DNA of 64,000 nt from the NCBI GenBank assembly GCA_039720395.1, contig CM077831.1, forward strand, positions 3,824,003-3,888,002, written 5' to 3'. This DNA is from Liquidambar formosana (lineage: Eukaryota; Streptophyta; Magnoliopsida; Saxifragales; Altingiaceae). A model generated the notes under the pieces. It saw only the letters and a list, made by a program, of their open reading frames with translations, was not told the origin of the DNA and ran no database searches. The translations under genes and the position numbers were made by a program. Positions 1 to 10,605 of this stretch are shown piece after piece (the stretch's first letter is position 1; each line of letters begins with the position of its first letter).

Positions 1-543
1 TAGCAGGGAAGTGATATGACATCTCAACAACCTCAAAAGGCGATGGGACAGTTAACAGGTCACACCCATACCTCATACAGGCATAAAGCCTGATTGGTAT
101 GGGTGTCAGCTCAGAACAGGGTAAGGTAGCCGACCTACCTGGAAAAGCACATAGGTCTGCTACCCATTACCCTAGGTCTGACTGGCACCTGCAGCCAACG
201 GCTGTCCCAGATCCCTTTAGCCCTATAAAAAGGTTCCCTTTGGCCTCATTCAAGGTCAATTCAATCCCCTCACCAACAACACTAACAACCAAGGAATCTC
301 TCCCTTGATTGAGGGGATTCTCCAAAAAGGTTTCATTTGGACTGAAGCCTCTCCAAATACGGGTCGCGCCCCACTAGGTCGACTCTCTCCCTGCCTATCT
401 CCCACTCCAAAAGCTACCCCAGATCGCTTCTCTCTCTCCTCCACCTAGATCTCCCCACTTGTCCCACCATCATACGTGGCTGACCTCCTCGAATACGACC
501 CACGTGGGCTCTGTTGACTCCACGTCGCTGCGACCCACGAACA
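1..543 (+). repeat. Tat-1 5' LTR, 3' part
   Basis: Matches 11153-11695 base for base as far as I can read. It ends in CA and is followed at once by the primer site. It contains the TATA box and, downstream, the presumed transcription start. The first 547 bp of the LTR lie outside the window. Confidence 0.95.
224..230 (+). promoter_or_regulatory. TATA box of Tat-1 LTR
   Basis: TATAAAA preceded by CCC, in a setting typical of plant polymerase II promoters. The same site is at 11376-11382 in the 3' LTR. Transcription would begin about 30 bp downstream. Confidence 0.7.
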
Positions 544-546
544 TTT

Positions 547-564
547 TGGCGACTCTGCTGGGGA
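547..564 (+). other. Tat-1 primer binding site (tRNA-Arg type)
   Basis: Begins TGGCGACTCTGC, three bases after the LTR end. The complement ends GAGTCGCCA, which fits the 3' end of a plant tRNA-Arg whose acceptor stem starts GACTC. Tat/Ogre elements are known for this primer. Only about 13 bp separate it from the gag ATG, a very short leader compared with about 750-850 bp in Tat-2 and Tat-4. Confidence 0.85.
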
Positions 565-577
565 GGCAGTACACGTG

Positions 578-1580
578 ATGGTGACTACCCGCGGAAGCAC
601 GCAGGCCGGAACTTCAAGGGCTCGAGCTGCCAACTTGAGAGCAGATAGCAATCAGGAGGAATCCAGCGAGTCTGGGCGTAGAGCCCGATCCCGTCAAAGT
701 CGCCAAAGCCGGCGATCTCGCCAGTCTCGAGGGTCTCAGTATCCTCCGTTGGACGATCTCATCAACATCCTAGCTCCTACGCTCACTGCGATCAATGACA
801 CCCAAAACCGGATTCTGGAAGAGTTACGTTCTCAAAGAGAGAACCCACCAACAGGCGAACCTCGCCTTGAGGGCGAAAACCCTCCTCATGGGGTCAACCC
901 CCAGGGAGGACCATCTATGGGAGCCTCGGCCCAGGATGGAGCGGCCCAGAATGGAAGGCAAGTCCCACCAGGACATACACCGCCAGTACCTCCACCAGCT
1001 CAAAAGTTCGTCACCGTTGAGGAAATGGAGAAAAGAATGGCAATGGAGCGAGCTAGGCTCACCTTGCCACCAGCACCTGAGCTCGACATGAGGCCTCCAT
1101 ACCCACTCGAGCTGGCAAGCGCACCATACCCCCCAGGGTATACGCCGCCCCTGAAATTTCCCTTATTCAACGGAATAGATGGAAATGCCCGAGAACATGT
1201 AGTGCGATTTCTTGACGCACTAGGACCCCATCGATCTGATGAGAATTTGCGACTTCGTGAGTTTTCAAAATCACTCACCGTCGATGCTTATTCTTGGTAC
1301 TCCAATCTTGCCCCGGAATCCATACCGACTTGGGACGCAATGGTTCTCGCTTTCCACGGCAAGTTCTTTTATGTGGAAGAGCGGCTCACTATCATCACTC
1401 TAAGCCAAGAAAGGCAAAAGAAAGATGAGGATCCCGTCGAGTTCATCAAAAGATTCAGGAAAAAGGCGATGCGGTGCCACGACCCAATCACTGAAGAAAA
1501 TTTGGTAAAGGTATGCCTAAATGGTTTGCTTCCATCATACAGGTTGCATCTTGAAAACTCAAACCTTGGGTCGTTTTCCT
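578..1580 (+). CDS. gag: Tat-1 gag, N-terminal part
   Basis: Capsid/nucleocapsid precursor. ATG at 578 lies 13 bp after the primer site; an in-frame GTG at 575 is less likely. Residues about 1-60 are rich in Arg, Ser and Gln and look disordered. Residues about 190-330 carry the retrotransposon gag core (a segment around DAYSWYSNL, then RFRKKAMRC). The frame that matches the rest of gag changes at a run of four T around 1577-1583, after which the ORF reads out of frame to 1702. The continuation with the zinc motif and protease is in the frame ending at 2975. The break may be a real 1-bp change, a base-calling error in a homopolymer, or a frameshift site. Confidence 0.85.
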
Positions 1581-1582
1581 CG

Positions 1583-2975
1583 CCTCTGCGAGGCAGCCAA
1601 AAATACTCACCGCAGCAAACAAGAGGAACTCGCCAGAAGCGCTCCCAGGTCAGACTGGAGAAATCCAAAACGAAGTTCAGCACCAGCTGCAGCGGCTGCT
1701 GAGACAAAGCGCCCTAAGAAAGATGAATCCTCCAAGAAGGCAAAGGAGGTCGAGGAACCCCCACCTTTTCCTTGTCCCATGGACGAGGTACTGACAGTAC
1801 TCGATGGGTGGGTCAGAGACCACATTATTCGCCTCCCTCCAGTTGCGGTTCGACCTACTGCAGCTGACAGGGCTCGACCTAACTATTGTGCCTATCATCG
1901 ATTCAACAAGCATGCTACTGCAGATTGCTGGGCCCTCCGTAGATTCTTCGACAAAAAGCTTAAAAGCGGCGACTTGGAGGTTGCCCCACCTCGAGATATC
2001 GATGCGGATCCGTTTCCCACACATAATGGGGCAGGGCAAGCCATGACAGCCGCCTATCTCGACCTCTGTGGTGATGAAGAAGCGAGCCAAGGCGAGTACG
2101 ACTCTATGGCTGAGAAGCTCCAGGATCATGCAAAGTTCAAAGCTTTCTATGATCAAATGGGTTTTTCACAGCCCTTACGCTTCGAGGCAACTAAGGCCAT
2201 GGTCTACCTCGCCCACAAAACAAATGAAGAAGCTTTCTCCAATGAAGGGTCGATCAAACGTTCCATCAAAACTCACGATACCACCCTTACTTTCAGCGAT
2301 GCAGATCTTGAAACACCATATATAAATCACAATCGACCTCTGTATGTCACAGCATTCGTCAATGGGGTCGAGCTGAGGCGGGCCTTACTCGATCCAGGAT
2401 CCTCAGTAAATATCATATCGGCTAACACTTTGGTTTCAGCAGGTATACCCCTGAACAAAGTTACCAGGCAGACCATAGAGATCTCCGGGTTCGCAGCAAA
2501 AGGAGAAAAGACTATGGGGCATGTCACCCTCGATCTGGAGGTCGGCCCCACTAAGTCGGCCACAAGGTTCCATGTTATAGAAAGCTCCACCTCGTACCAT
2601 GTACTATTGGGTCGACCTTGGATTCACAGGTTCAAGGCTGTCCCTTCTACATTCCATCAGTGTTTGAAGCTCCGACTTAAAGGAAAAATGGTGGTTGTAC
2701 CCGCCTCGGCATCACCCTTCGAAAAGCATGAAGCCCACATCACTGAGGCGACCTTCTTTGATGAGGTATCCCCGGAAGGAGAGGCAACCCCTTCCAAGGT
2801 CCAGCCTGTATCGTTGCCAAAGTGGGAAGATGCTAAAAGAGGATGCTTCGTTCCTGAACTAAAGGATAAGGGCAAGCGACCTCGCCTGAGTCCCCCGCCA
2901 GAGAAAGAATCACCAAAAGCTACCAGAATCCTCCACCCCGATGGGAAGATCGTGTACCGAGTTAACGGCTTATGA
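1583..2975 (+). CDS. pro: Tat-1 gag C-terminus and protease
   Basis: Continues gag in a second frame. A zinc-knuckle-like CX2HX4HX4C motif starts near 1884 (NYCAYH, then HATADC). An aspartic protease follows with the active-site segment LLDPGSSVN (Asp codon at 2391-2393) and the downstream VLLGRPWI block near 2600. The protease cuts Gag-Pol during particle maturation. The ORF stops at TGA 2973-2975 in exactly the same frame as pol, so pol is reached by crossing this stop. An ATG at 1521 opens this frame but overlaps gag and is probably not used. Confidence 0.85.
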
Positions 2976-2978
2976 CGG
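2973..2978 (+). promoter_or_regulatory. In-frame UGA CGG between protease and RT, possible readthrough stop
   Basis: The only stop between gag-pro and pol is TGA followed by CGG, with the frame unchanged on both sides. UGA CGG is one of the stop contexts known from readthrough in plant RNA viruses such as tobraviruses. Readthrough here is inferred; internal start at the ATG 2982 is the alternative. Confidence 0.5.
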
Positions 2979-5900
2979 TCAATGGGGGCAGAGCCCAGGC
3001 CAATAGGGTTAAGCCCCCACCTAACAGAATGCCTAGGTGCAACCATCGACTCCCCCGAGGTGTTGGCTGCACCAGAATGCTTACAGGACGAGCCTAGACC
3101 GCAGGAGGAGGAGCTCGAGAAGATCGACCTTGCTGATCCAGGCGACCCACCAAGGCCGATCTTCCTCAGTAAGCGACTTCCTTTGGAACAGAAGCGAGCC
3201 ATAATTGCTTTGATTAAAGATTATGCCGATGTCTTCGCTTGGAGTTATAAAGAAATGCCAGGTCTCGACCCTAGGGTCACAGTACATCGCCTCAATGCCG
3301 CGGTAACCTCGCGACCTGCAAAGCAGCCCGCTCGGGTGTTCCGACCTGAACTTGAGCTCCAAATCAAAGCGGAAATAGAAAAGCTTCTTGAGGCCGGTTT
3401 TATCAAGCCTATACAGCACCCTGAATGGCTCGCCAACATCGTACCAGTCAAGAAGAAGAATGGGCAAATTCGATGCTGCGTCGACTTCAGAGATCTCAAC
3501 AAAGCTTGTCCCAAAGATGAGTTTCCTCTGCCCAACCTCGACACCCTGGTCGACGCAACAGCGGGGCATGAGCTGTTTTCTTTTATGGATGGTTTTAGCG
3601 GGTATAACCAGATCAAAATGGCTCGAGAGGATGCCCCAAAGACTGCTTTTCGAACACCAATGGGCAATTTTTATTATGATGTCATGCCTTTTGGACTGAA
3701 GAATGCTGGGGCAACGTATCAGCGGGCTATGACTGCCATATTTCATGATATGCTTCACAAAACAGTGGAGGACTATGTCGATGACATAGTGGTCAAATCC
3801 AAGGTGCAGGCAAGTCATGTTGTCGATTTAAAGGCTGTCTTCGAAAGATGTCGCCGTTACCAGCTTCGCATGAACCCCCTCAAGTGCGCGTTTGGGGTCT
3901 CTTCAGGAAAATTTCTTGGTTTTCTAGTGCATCGACATGGTATTGACATAGATCCCTCTAAGGCTCGAGCCATACGCGAAATGCCACCTCCCACCTCTCA
4001 AAAACAGCTCAAAAGTTTCCTCGGCAAGGTCTCTTACGTGAGGCGCTTCATCCCAGCGTTGGCAGAAGTAATGAAGCCATTCGGTTCCTTGATGAAGAAG
4101 AAGGCGCCCTTCAAATGGGAGGAAGAGCACCAGGTCGCCTTCGAGAAAATCAAAGTAGCACTCACCTCCACCTCCACCATGATTCCACCTCGACCTGGAA
4201 AGCCCCTCAGAATGTATCTCACATCGACAGAAAACTCTGTAGGCGCCCTGCTAGCACAGGAGGTCGACGGGCAGGAAAAGCCTGTTTATTACATAAGTCG
4301 AGTCACTCGTGGCCCGGAGGTGCGATATATCCCAGTTGAACGACATTGTCTGGCTTTGGTCTTTGCCTGTCAAAAGTTCAGACACTATCTTCTGGCTCAT
4401 GAAGTACACCTCATGACAAAATGTGACCCGCTTAGATATCTCCTTACTCGACCTGCGTTGTCAGGAAGGGCAGCTCGATGGCTCTTACTGATGGCAGAAT
4501 TTGATATTCTTTGCAAAGTACCCACGGCAATCAAAAGTCAAGCATTGGCTGACCTGCTAGCTTACTTCCCCAGTGGCAAACACGAGCCATTAGCAGAGGA
4601 TATCCCCGGAGACTTGGTCGAGGCAGCCTGGGCTAATGTAAGTGGAGAATACCATATGAGTTTTGATGGGTCGGCAGCAGGAGGAGAAGGTGGTGCTGGA
4701 ATCGTTTTCACGACCCCAGATGGGGAAACAGTATCCCAGTCCTACAGACTCGCCTTCCCTTGCACCAACAATGAAGCTGAATACGAGGCACTCGTGATCG
4801 GCCTCCTCACTGCCCTTCAGATTGGGGCAATTCGCCTCTGCATACGGGGGGATTCCAACCTTGTGATCAAGCAAACATCAGGAGAATTCGCCGTAAAGGA
4901 AATCGCCCTAGCACCATACAGAACTATAGTACAGAAGCTGCTGGATAGGTTTGAAATGGTCAGGGTCGAGCACCAACCTCGATCTGGTAATCGACATGCA
5001 GATGCCCTTGCAACTCTAGCTTCCAAGGTCACCATGCATGGGGAGGAACTCGACATCAAGGTCACCAGGCGACCTATGCCTTGCACTATGCTCGACCTGA
5101 TTCATGAAGAAGAGATGGCCAAAGATGATTGGAGGAAGCCGATTGTTGATCAACTGTCCAGCCAACAAGGTCGCCTAAATACAATCAAGGGATTGGAGAA
5201 ATACGTGGTTCTTGAAGGCGAGCTATACCACAGGAGACCAGACCATGTTCTAGCTCGATGCATCAATGAAGAGGTGGCTCGCAAAATTTTAAACACGATG
5301 CACTCGCAGTACTGTGGTCAAAACGAAGTTCCTCTGTATCGACGCATCCAGCGACAAGGGTATTACTGGCCATCCATGTCGCAAGATGCGGCCAACATCC
5401 AAAAGGCTTGTCTCAAGTGCCACGAATTGGCCGACCCAGCAGAGTGTAACTTTGTGGAAGAAAGGGATTGGCGACAACCCTACATTGACTTCCTCACGGG
5501 AGGCGCCCTACCTCTCGAAAGGAAAGATGCAATTGTCATTCAGAGAAAGGCTCCCAGATATTTTGTCAAGAACGGTGAATTGTTCAGAAAGGGAATTGAG
5601 GGTGCACCAATGCGATGTCTCTCCAATCTCGAAGCACAGAGAGCTTTAGAAGAAGTCCATGGGGGAGCATGTGGGGAGCACCAGGGTGGTACCAAGCTGT
5701 ACCTACAACTACTCCGTATTGGCTATTATTGGCCAACCATGGAAATTGACGCAGCACAACATGTCAAGAGATGCCAACCTTGCCAAATGCATGCCAATCG
5801 TATCCACGCACCTGCAGTTGAACTACAGAGCATTTCGACTCCATGGCCTTTCCACACTTGGGCAATGGATCTCATAGGACCCATATCACCAGGAGGGAGG

Positions 5901-6704
5901 GGAAATATATGGATCCTTGCAGCAACGGAATGTTACAGCAAATGGGTCGAGGCTGTGTCGCTCAGGAAAGCAACAGGAGAGGCAGTAGCCAATTTTATCA
6001 AAGAAAACATCATTTGTCGATTTGGCGTCCCTAACAGGATCTTGTCTGATAATGGGACCCCTTTTGTAAATCGACATGTCAGGAATCTCCTTGATAAGTA
6101 CCAAGTCACCCATGTGAAGTCGACCTCCTACTACCCCAAGGGGAACGGACAAGCAGAGGCAACTAACAAAACCCTCTTGAAAATCCTAAGTAAAATGGTG
6201 GACGAGTCGCCCCAATCATGGGTCGATCAACTCCCCATGGCTCTGTGGGCATACAGGACCTCAAAGAAGGAGGCCACTGGGACTACTCCTTTCGCCCTAG
6301 TTTATGGAACTGAAGCTGTCCTTCCTGTAGAAATTGCTATACCCTCAGCTCGCATGGCTCTGGCTAGTGAGGTCGGCCCAGACACAAGACGAGCTGAGCT
6401 TGAGGCGTTGGAGGAAAGAAGGGATAAAGCCTTGAAAAAATCTCAAGTCTACCAACAGAGGGTAGCTCGAGCCTACAACAGAATGGTGCGACCCCGGGTG
6501 TTCCAGGAGGGCGACCTGGTCTTGAAAACCAAGGACTTTGTAAGGCGAGGTCTTTCAGCTTCTAACAAGTTCGCTCCTAAATGGGAAGGTCCCTATGTCG
6601 TAAGGGAAGCAAGTGAAAGCGGGTACTATCGCATATCGCCAATCGACTCGGACGATTTACTTCCTCCTATTAATGCGATGTGGATTAAAGCATACTGCCC
6701 ATAA
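2976..6704 (+). CDS. pol: Tat-1 pol: RT, RNase H, archaeal-type RNase H, integrase
   Basis: Uninterrupted for 1240 residues from ATG 2982. Reverse transcriptase spans about residues 140-330, with catalytic YVDD at 265-268. A Ty3-type RNase H follows (about 420-500), then a second RNase H of the archaeal type beginning near FDGSA (Asp 562), a mark of Tat elements. The integrase has two H2C2 zinc modules (His at about 774 and 893), then the catalytic core with Asp963, Asp1023 and Glu1059, the last two 35 apart as in the D,D35E family. A chromodomain is not seen. No break was found; this ORF looks functional. The stop is TAA at 6702. Confidence 0.95.
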   Translation, partial: RSMGAEPRPIGLSPHLTECLGATIDSPEVLAAPECLQDEPRPQEEELEKIDLADPGDPPRPIFLSKRLPLEQKRAIIALIKDYADVFAWSYKEMPGLDPRVTVHRLNAAVTSRPAKQPARVFRPELELQIKAEIEKLLEAGFIKPIQHPEWLANIVPVKKKNGQIRCCVDFRDLNKACPKDEFPLPNLDTLVDATAGHELFSFMDGFSGYNQIKMAREDAPKTAFRTPMGNFYYDVMPFGLKNAGATYQRAMTAIFHDMLHKTVEDYVDDIVVKSKVQASHVVDLKAVFERCRRYQLRMNPLKCAFGVSSGKFLGFLVHRHGIDIDPSKARAIREMPPPTSQKQLKSFLGKVSYVRRFIPALAEVMKPFGSLMKKKAPFKWEEEHQVAFEKIKVALTSTSTMIPPRPGKPLRMYLTSTENSVGALLAQEVDGQEKPVYYISRVTRGPEVRYIPVERHCLALVFACQKFRHYLLAHEVHLMTKCDPLRYLLTRPALSGRAARWLLLMAEFDILCKVPTAIKSQALADLLAYFPSGKHEPLAEDIPGDLVEAAWANVSGEYHMSFDGSAAGGEGGAGIVFTTPDGETVSQSYRLAFPCTNNEAEYEALVIGLLTALQIGAIRLCIRGDSNLVIKQTSGEFAVKEIALAPYRTIVQKLLDRFEMVRVEHQPRSGNRHADALATLASKVTMHGEELDIKVTRRPMPCTMLDLIHEEEMAKDDWRKPIVDQLSSQQGRLNTIKGLEKYVVLEGELYHRRPDHVLARCINEEVARKILNTMHSQYCGQNEVPLYRRIQRQGYYWPSMSQDAANIQKACLKCHELADPAECNFVEERDWRQPYIDFLTGGALPLERKDAIVIQRKAPRYFVKNGELFRKGIEGAPMRCLSNLEAQRALEEVHGGACGEHQGGTKLYLQLLRIGYYWPTMEIDAAQHVKRCQPCQMHANRIHAPAVELQSISTPWPFHTWAMDLIGPISPGGRGNIWILAATECYSKWVEAVSLRKATGEAVANFIKENIICRFGVPNRILSDNGTPFVNRHVRNLLDKYQVTHVKSTSYYPKGNGQAEATNKTLLKILSKMVDESPQSWVDQLPMALWAYRTSKKEATGTTPFALVYGTEAVLPVEIAIPSARMALASEVGPDTRRAELEALEERRDKALKKSQVYQQRVARAYNRMVRPRVFQEGDLVLKTKDFVRRGLSASNKFAPKWEGPYVVREASESGYYRISPIDSDDLLPPINAMWIKAYCP

Positions 6705-6988
6705 AGAATCGACTTAGCATCATTTTGTCATTTTGTACAAGTTATCTTTTGATTCCTTTTGAATTATCAACGATTGAAAGAATTCAAGGGGAATGAATAG
6801 ATTTGTACTTGGATTCATATGCAAAAGAAGAATGTATTTCCATTCATAAGTTCAGAAAAAGGGGATTACAATTTTCATAAAAGGCATCGCCCTAGCAAAA
6901 AAAAGTTGATCATGTAAACATGCTGTAATCATGCAACATCTTCCTCAAAAAAAAAATCATTACAAAAAAACCAAAAGTACGGGGAAAG
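6705..6988. other. Short spacer between pol and the antisense gene
   Basis: About 280 bp of AT-rich sequence separating two convergent genes. It contains short A runs (about 6896-6903, 6946-6955 and 6964-6970) that could serve polyadenylation of either transcript. No ORF or strong repeat seen. Confidence 0.6.
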
Positions 6989-6990
6989 CA

Positions 6991-8363
6991 TCAAACAATA
7001 TCCGGAGCCATCACGGCATCAATATCCAGACTTGCAGGGACTTGAGCTCGGGCAGTTACCATCTGGGCTTTAAGTGACTTCAACTTGTCCTCCAAACCAG
7101 TAATACGGGTGTCCAAAGTCGCGCGCTGCTCTCGGAGATCCTTCAAGTCGACTTCCACATCCTGAGATTCCATGTGGGCATCCAAAAACTTGAAGAGAGG
7201 ACGAAATGGGGCAACTCGGGCATCTAACCAATCAACCCGAAAGCCATTATGTGCAAGGTCTTTAAGCCCGTCCTCGATTGTGTCGATGTCCTCCACAGTG
7301 AGCGACTCTGGCTTCTCAGTTTGAAGTACCTCCACTATAAAAATTAGATAATTCATGCACTGGTTCTTCAGAGTAAAAGAGAGCAGCCCGCAATTTTCAG
7401 TAATATTACCATATTTCTGGTAAATTGCCTTCACAAGGGGAACTTTTTCCTTCTTCACCCAGAAGCCTTCGATCTGCTCCATGTCATCCAATCTCAAGCC
7501 GCGGCGATGCCTACTACCAGGGTGTGACTTTGGGGTGGCAAACTCGGTCTGGACAGAAACATGATGCACTTGAGCTGCAAGAAAAAAAATGATGTCTATG
7601 TAAGGCAAGGGGAAGCCGAGGGGTGACAAAATATATGTATAAAAACTTACTGGCAGGATGAGGGGTTATGGTGGCTAGGACGTCGCCCGCAACGGGGGAC
7701 TGAGTCGAGGCAATTGGGGTTTGCCCTTTGACTATGGGCTGGATCGTCGGCTCAGGACCAGTATCCTTTTTCTTTTGCACAAGTGTGGCAAGAAGAGCGT
7801 CGTCCCTATCATCATCGGTGTCAGAGGAAACCTGTAAGACATCTTGGTTAACTGAGGAGCCCACATGCTGGTCGGGGTGATCATCCTCGCCTCCATCAGC
7901 CTCAACGCCCTCATCCTCGACATCCTCTTCCCCAGGCACATCGCCTTCATCCTCATCGTCACCCAACAGGCGAGGTACTGTAAGATCAGCATCAGTACTG
8001 ATCTCCCTCTCAATCTCCTTTTCCACTTCAACAGATGGGGTGTGAGCTGCAACCTCTTGGCCCTCACCCGCCAGGATCACATTGGTGTTTTCATCCTCAC
8101 CCTCAACTGTAGGTTCCAGAAGTTCCTGAAAAGAAGGAACAGGAATCGTATGAGATAATGCAACGAGGAGGGTGCTCATGACCTTCCCCCTACCATGACG
8201 TACCTCGCCAATTTCATCCCTAAGTCCCAAATCAACGGACTCGCCCTCACTTCCACCCGACGTGACACCGCGGGGCTTCCTAACAAGAACAGGCCCTTCT
8301 TCTTCTTCCTCCCCTGCCTCCACGAGCTGTCGAGATGGTCCCTACAAAAAATGATGTCAAACA

Positions 8364-8400
<37 letters not shown>

Positions 8401-10170
8401 AACACGGCACATATCTACCTCCCCGGTCTTCTTCTTTTTCGACTTGGTGGGTTTTGGGGCTGTAGGCTCAACAGCTTTTCTTTTGACCAAGGTCGATTTG
8501 GCAGCAATTCGAAGAGAGTAGTCCCCCTTGTAGATATCCTGTATGGGACACGGCTGAGGCTTAGATTTGACAAAGTCTCGCAGGACTTGTATCGACCTGG
8601 TCCAGAACTTAAGTCCCTCTTCACTGTACAAGCCAACTCGGTCCATACCGGGGAGATCGACTTCTGCGATGGTACAAAGGCGAGTAAAGTTGACCAACAG
8701 GAATAATTGAGATACTTCGTCAGGCGTGGGATCGCCAACAGGGAAAGTAGGGGCTCCCTGATCATAGCCAAACTGGCGTAGCACTCGATTGGGGCTATAC
8801 AGGGCGACCTGTTTAGTTCCATCGTGCAAGGCCGGCAGATGTGTGGCATTAGCAGCAGCAAAAATGCGACAATGAGTCTCTGTAAACTCATCTCGGTTTA
8901 AATTCCACAAAGTCCTCCTTTCCACAAAAAACTCCCTATAATTCACAGCAGTAGGTCGGTCGGTATAAGCGCGAAACTCAAACAGGGATTCGTCGTCCAC
9001 AAAATCACAGAATCGACGTGGGGATGCCTTTTTCCATCTCCAGGCTCTGGGCATCTCTTGAGGAACAGTGACAATCACTTCCTTGCCCCCTACTAGCCTT
9101 GTTTCTTCTCTAACTGCCTCGAATTCATTTGGTGCTGGGCCAAAGCCTCTGAATCGCTCATAGAGGAACATTTGCAGAAAGGAAGCCGAAGCAAAAGTAT
9201 TTATATTGTATCGACCCATCGATCTCTCAAAGTCGGCCTTCAGGAGATCGAGCCGACGGTAAAGCGACCCTAGAAACACGGGGGCCAGGGCGAACTGTTG
9301 ACCTTTGGCGATCTTGATGGCGATAGGAAAAACAGCTGCATTTATGCCATCCTCAGGAGAACCTTCTAATACATATCGACTCAGCCAGTAGCTGAGGAAA
9401 GCCTCTAGGCTATGCTTATGACCAAAGTGCGACCCATTCACGGGTTTTCCACCTTCAGGTTTCTTGGGGTAGTCTTTCCACCATAGCCTAATCCAACTCG
9501 CAAAGTTGGCCTTGCGGGCTGGATCGCCCCCTTTCTTACCATGAACCGACTTCAACTTGGCAGAGGTCGCCAACGCTTCTTTCAGAAATTCCTCGATTTC
9601 TTTTTCCTTTTTGCTTAAAGAAATTTGGAATAAGTCAGTTTCACCAAAGGGCTCCAATCGAGTCAAGACCACCGCATCCTCCAAGGTCGGGGTAAATTCC
9701 CCCCAGGCCGCTATAAAGGTGTGAGTCGTGACACACCATCTCGAGATCAAATATGCAAGACACTTCTTATCCCTTGCTAAGGCACTGTTCCCACTCATGC
9801 GGACAGCATTGGCCACACCAGCGTTAGCGAGCTTCTCCTTCACGGTAGGAACGGAGAGGAGGTGAATCACCCAGTCTTGCCAGCCTGTTCCCACTTGGGA
9901 ATGGGAGGCGTATAGAACATCTGACTCAGGGCAGTCTCCCCTTTCTAAACGAAAGCGGAGGATTGCATCGCCTGAGGCTGGAACCCCATCGTCAACTGGT
10001 ACGTCGTCTTGAGGGGATATGAACTCGTGACCTACAGGAGCGACCAAGGTAGTCTCGCCCTTATCCACCATCCTCCAGAAGACATCATCCACCAGCGGTG
10101 TCCTCTTCCACTCATCCAATGGGGGGGTCTTTGGGACCGACCCGTCCTTGTAACTTAGCAAAGATGGCAT
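6991..10170 (-). CDS. Antisense plant mobile domain (PMD) gene of Tat-1, four exons
   Basis: Runs against gag-pol. Proposed exons: 10170-8419, 8341-8204, 8125-7651 and 7574-6991. All three introns have GT-AG ends and are 76-78 bp; exon lengths sum to 2949 nt, a whole number of codons (982 residues). Exon 1 carries the PMD signature at roughly residues 140-310 (segments THTFIAAWGEFTPTLEDA and ALAPVFLGSLYRRLD). Exon 3 is very acidic. Exon 4 ends in a likely coiled coil (around LREQRATLDTRITGLEDKL). A Lys-rich patch lies just before the first intron. PMD proteins of plants (MAIN/MAIL1 family) act in the nucleus in silencing and transcription control. What the element's copy does is unknown. An upstream in-frame ATG at 10200 is the other possible start. 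Confidence 0.8.
7575..7650 (-). other. Intron 3 of Tat-1 antisense gene
   Basis: Starts GTAAGT and ends in a T-rich tract followed by TTGCAG, a textbook plant intron in phase 1. The coding frame continues correctly on the other side; read through, the intron ends the frame. Confidence 0.8.
8126..8203 (-). other. Intron 2 of Tat-1 antisense gene
   Basis: Starts GTACGT and ends TTCTTTTCAG. It is 78 bp, phase 0 and free of stops, so retention would add 26 residues instead of breaking the frame. Confidence 0.7.
8342..8418 (-). other. Intron 1 of Tat-1 antisense gene with 35-bp T tract
   Basis: Starts GTAGAT and ends TTTTTTGTAG, phase 0. Most of it is a run of 35 T on the gene strand (35 A at 8365-8399 on the + strand). 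Read through, it would encode a polyphenylalanine stretch, which strongly suggests it is not coding. Confidence 0.75.
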
Positions 10171-10270
10171 GATTCTCAAAGCGTTTGAAAAAATGATCAA
10201 GAGAGTTGGAGAAGTAAAGGAGTGGAGAGAAGAGACAGAAGTAGGAAGACTCCTCTCAGAGACTAAGGAC

Positions 10271-10280
10271 CCTATTTATA
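10271..10280 (-). promoter_or_regulatory. TATA box of Tat-1 antisense gene
   Basis: On the gene strand reads TATAAATAGG, a strong plant TATA box, 70 bp upstream of ATG 10200 and 100 bp upstream of ATG 10170. It fits an independent polymerase II promoter for the antisense gene. Confidence 0.7.
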
Positions 10281-10590
10281 GGAAGAGAGAATCATCATTG
10301 CCTCGAATGCGAAGAGGCGCGCCTTGCAGATATGTCGCTTCACATCCCGTCGCATTAAATGCGACAAATCATCTCGACGCCTCAATGATCGACACGTCAA
10401 CGCGTTGAGCAATTAAAGGACCACGTCGGTCATGAGCATTAAATGTTGTTAAAAGAAAGACGAATCCCTACCCGCTGCCGAATCGATGCGATGGTACAAC
10501 TTCTGCAAAAGAACTGTACTTGGACTGATGTTGCTCTCATTACACAGCACGTGCATGCTCGCACGCGACCCGCACGTGCAACTCACGTGC

Positions 10591-10605
10591 AAGCATGGGG
10601 GCAAA
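10591..10605 (+). other. Tat-1 polypurine tract
   Basis: AAGCATGGGGGCAAA directly before the 3' LTR, which begins TGTTGATACCCC. This is the usual primer for plus-strand DNA. Confidence 0.8.

Noticed and set aside
99..308. 69-residue ORF in Tat-1 LTR (also 11251-11460)
   Set aside because: Present only because the LTR is repeated; overlaps the TATA box and has no family features.
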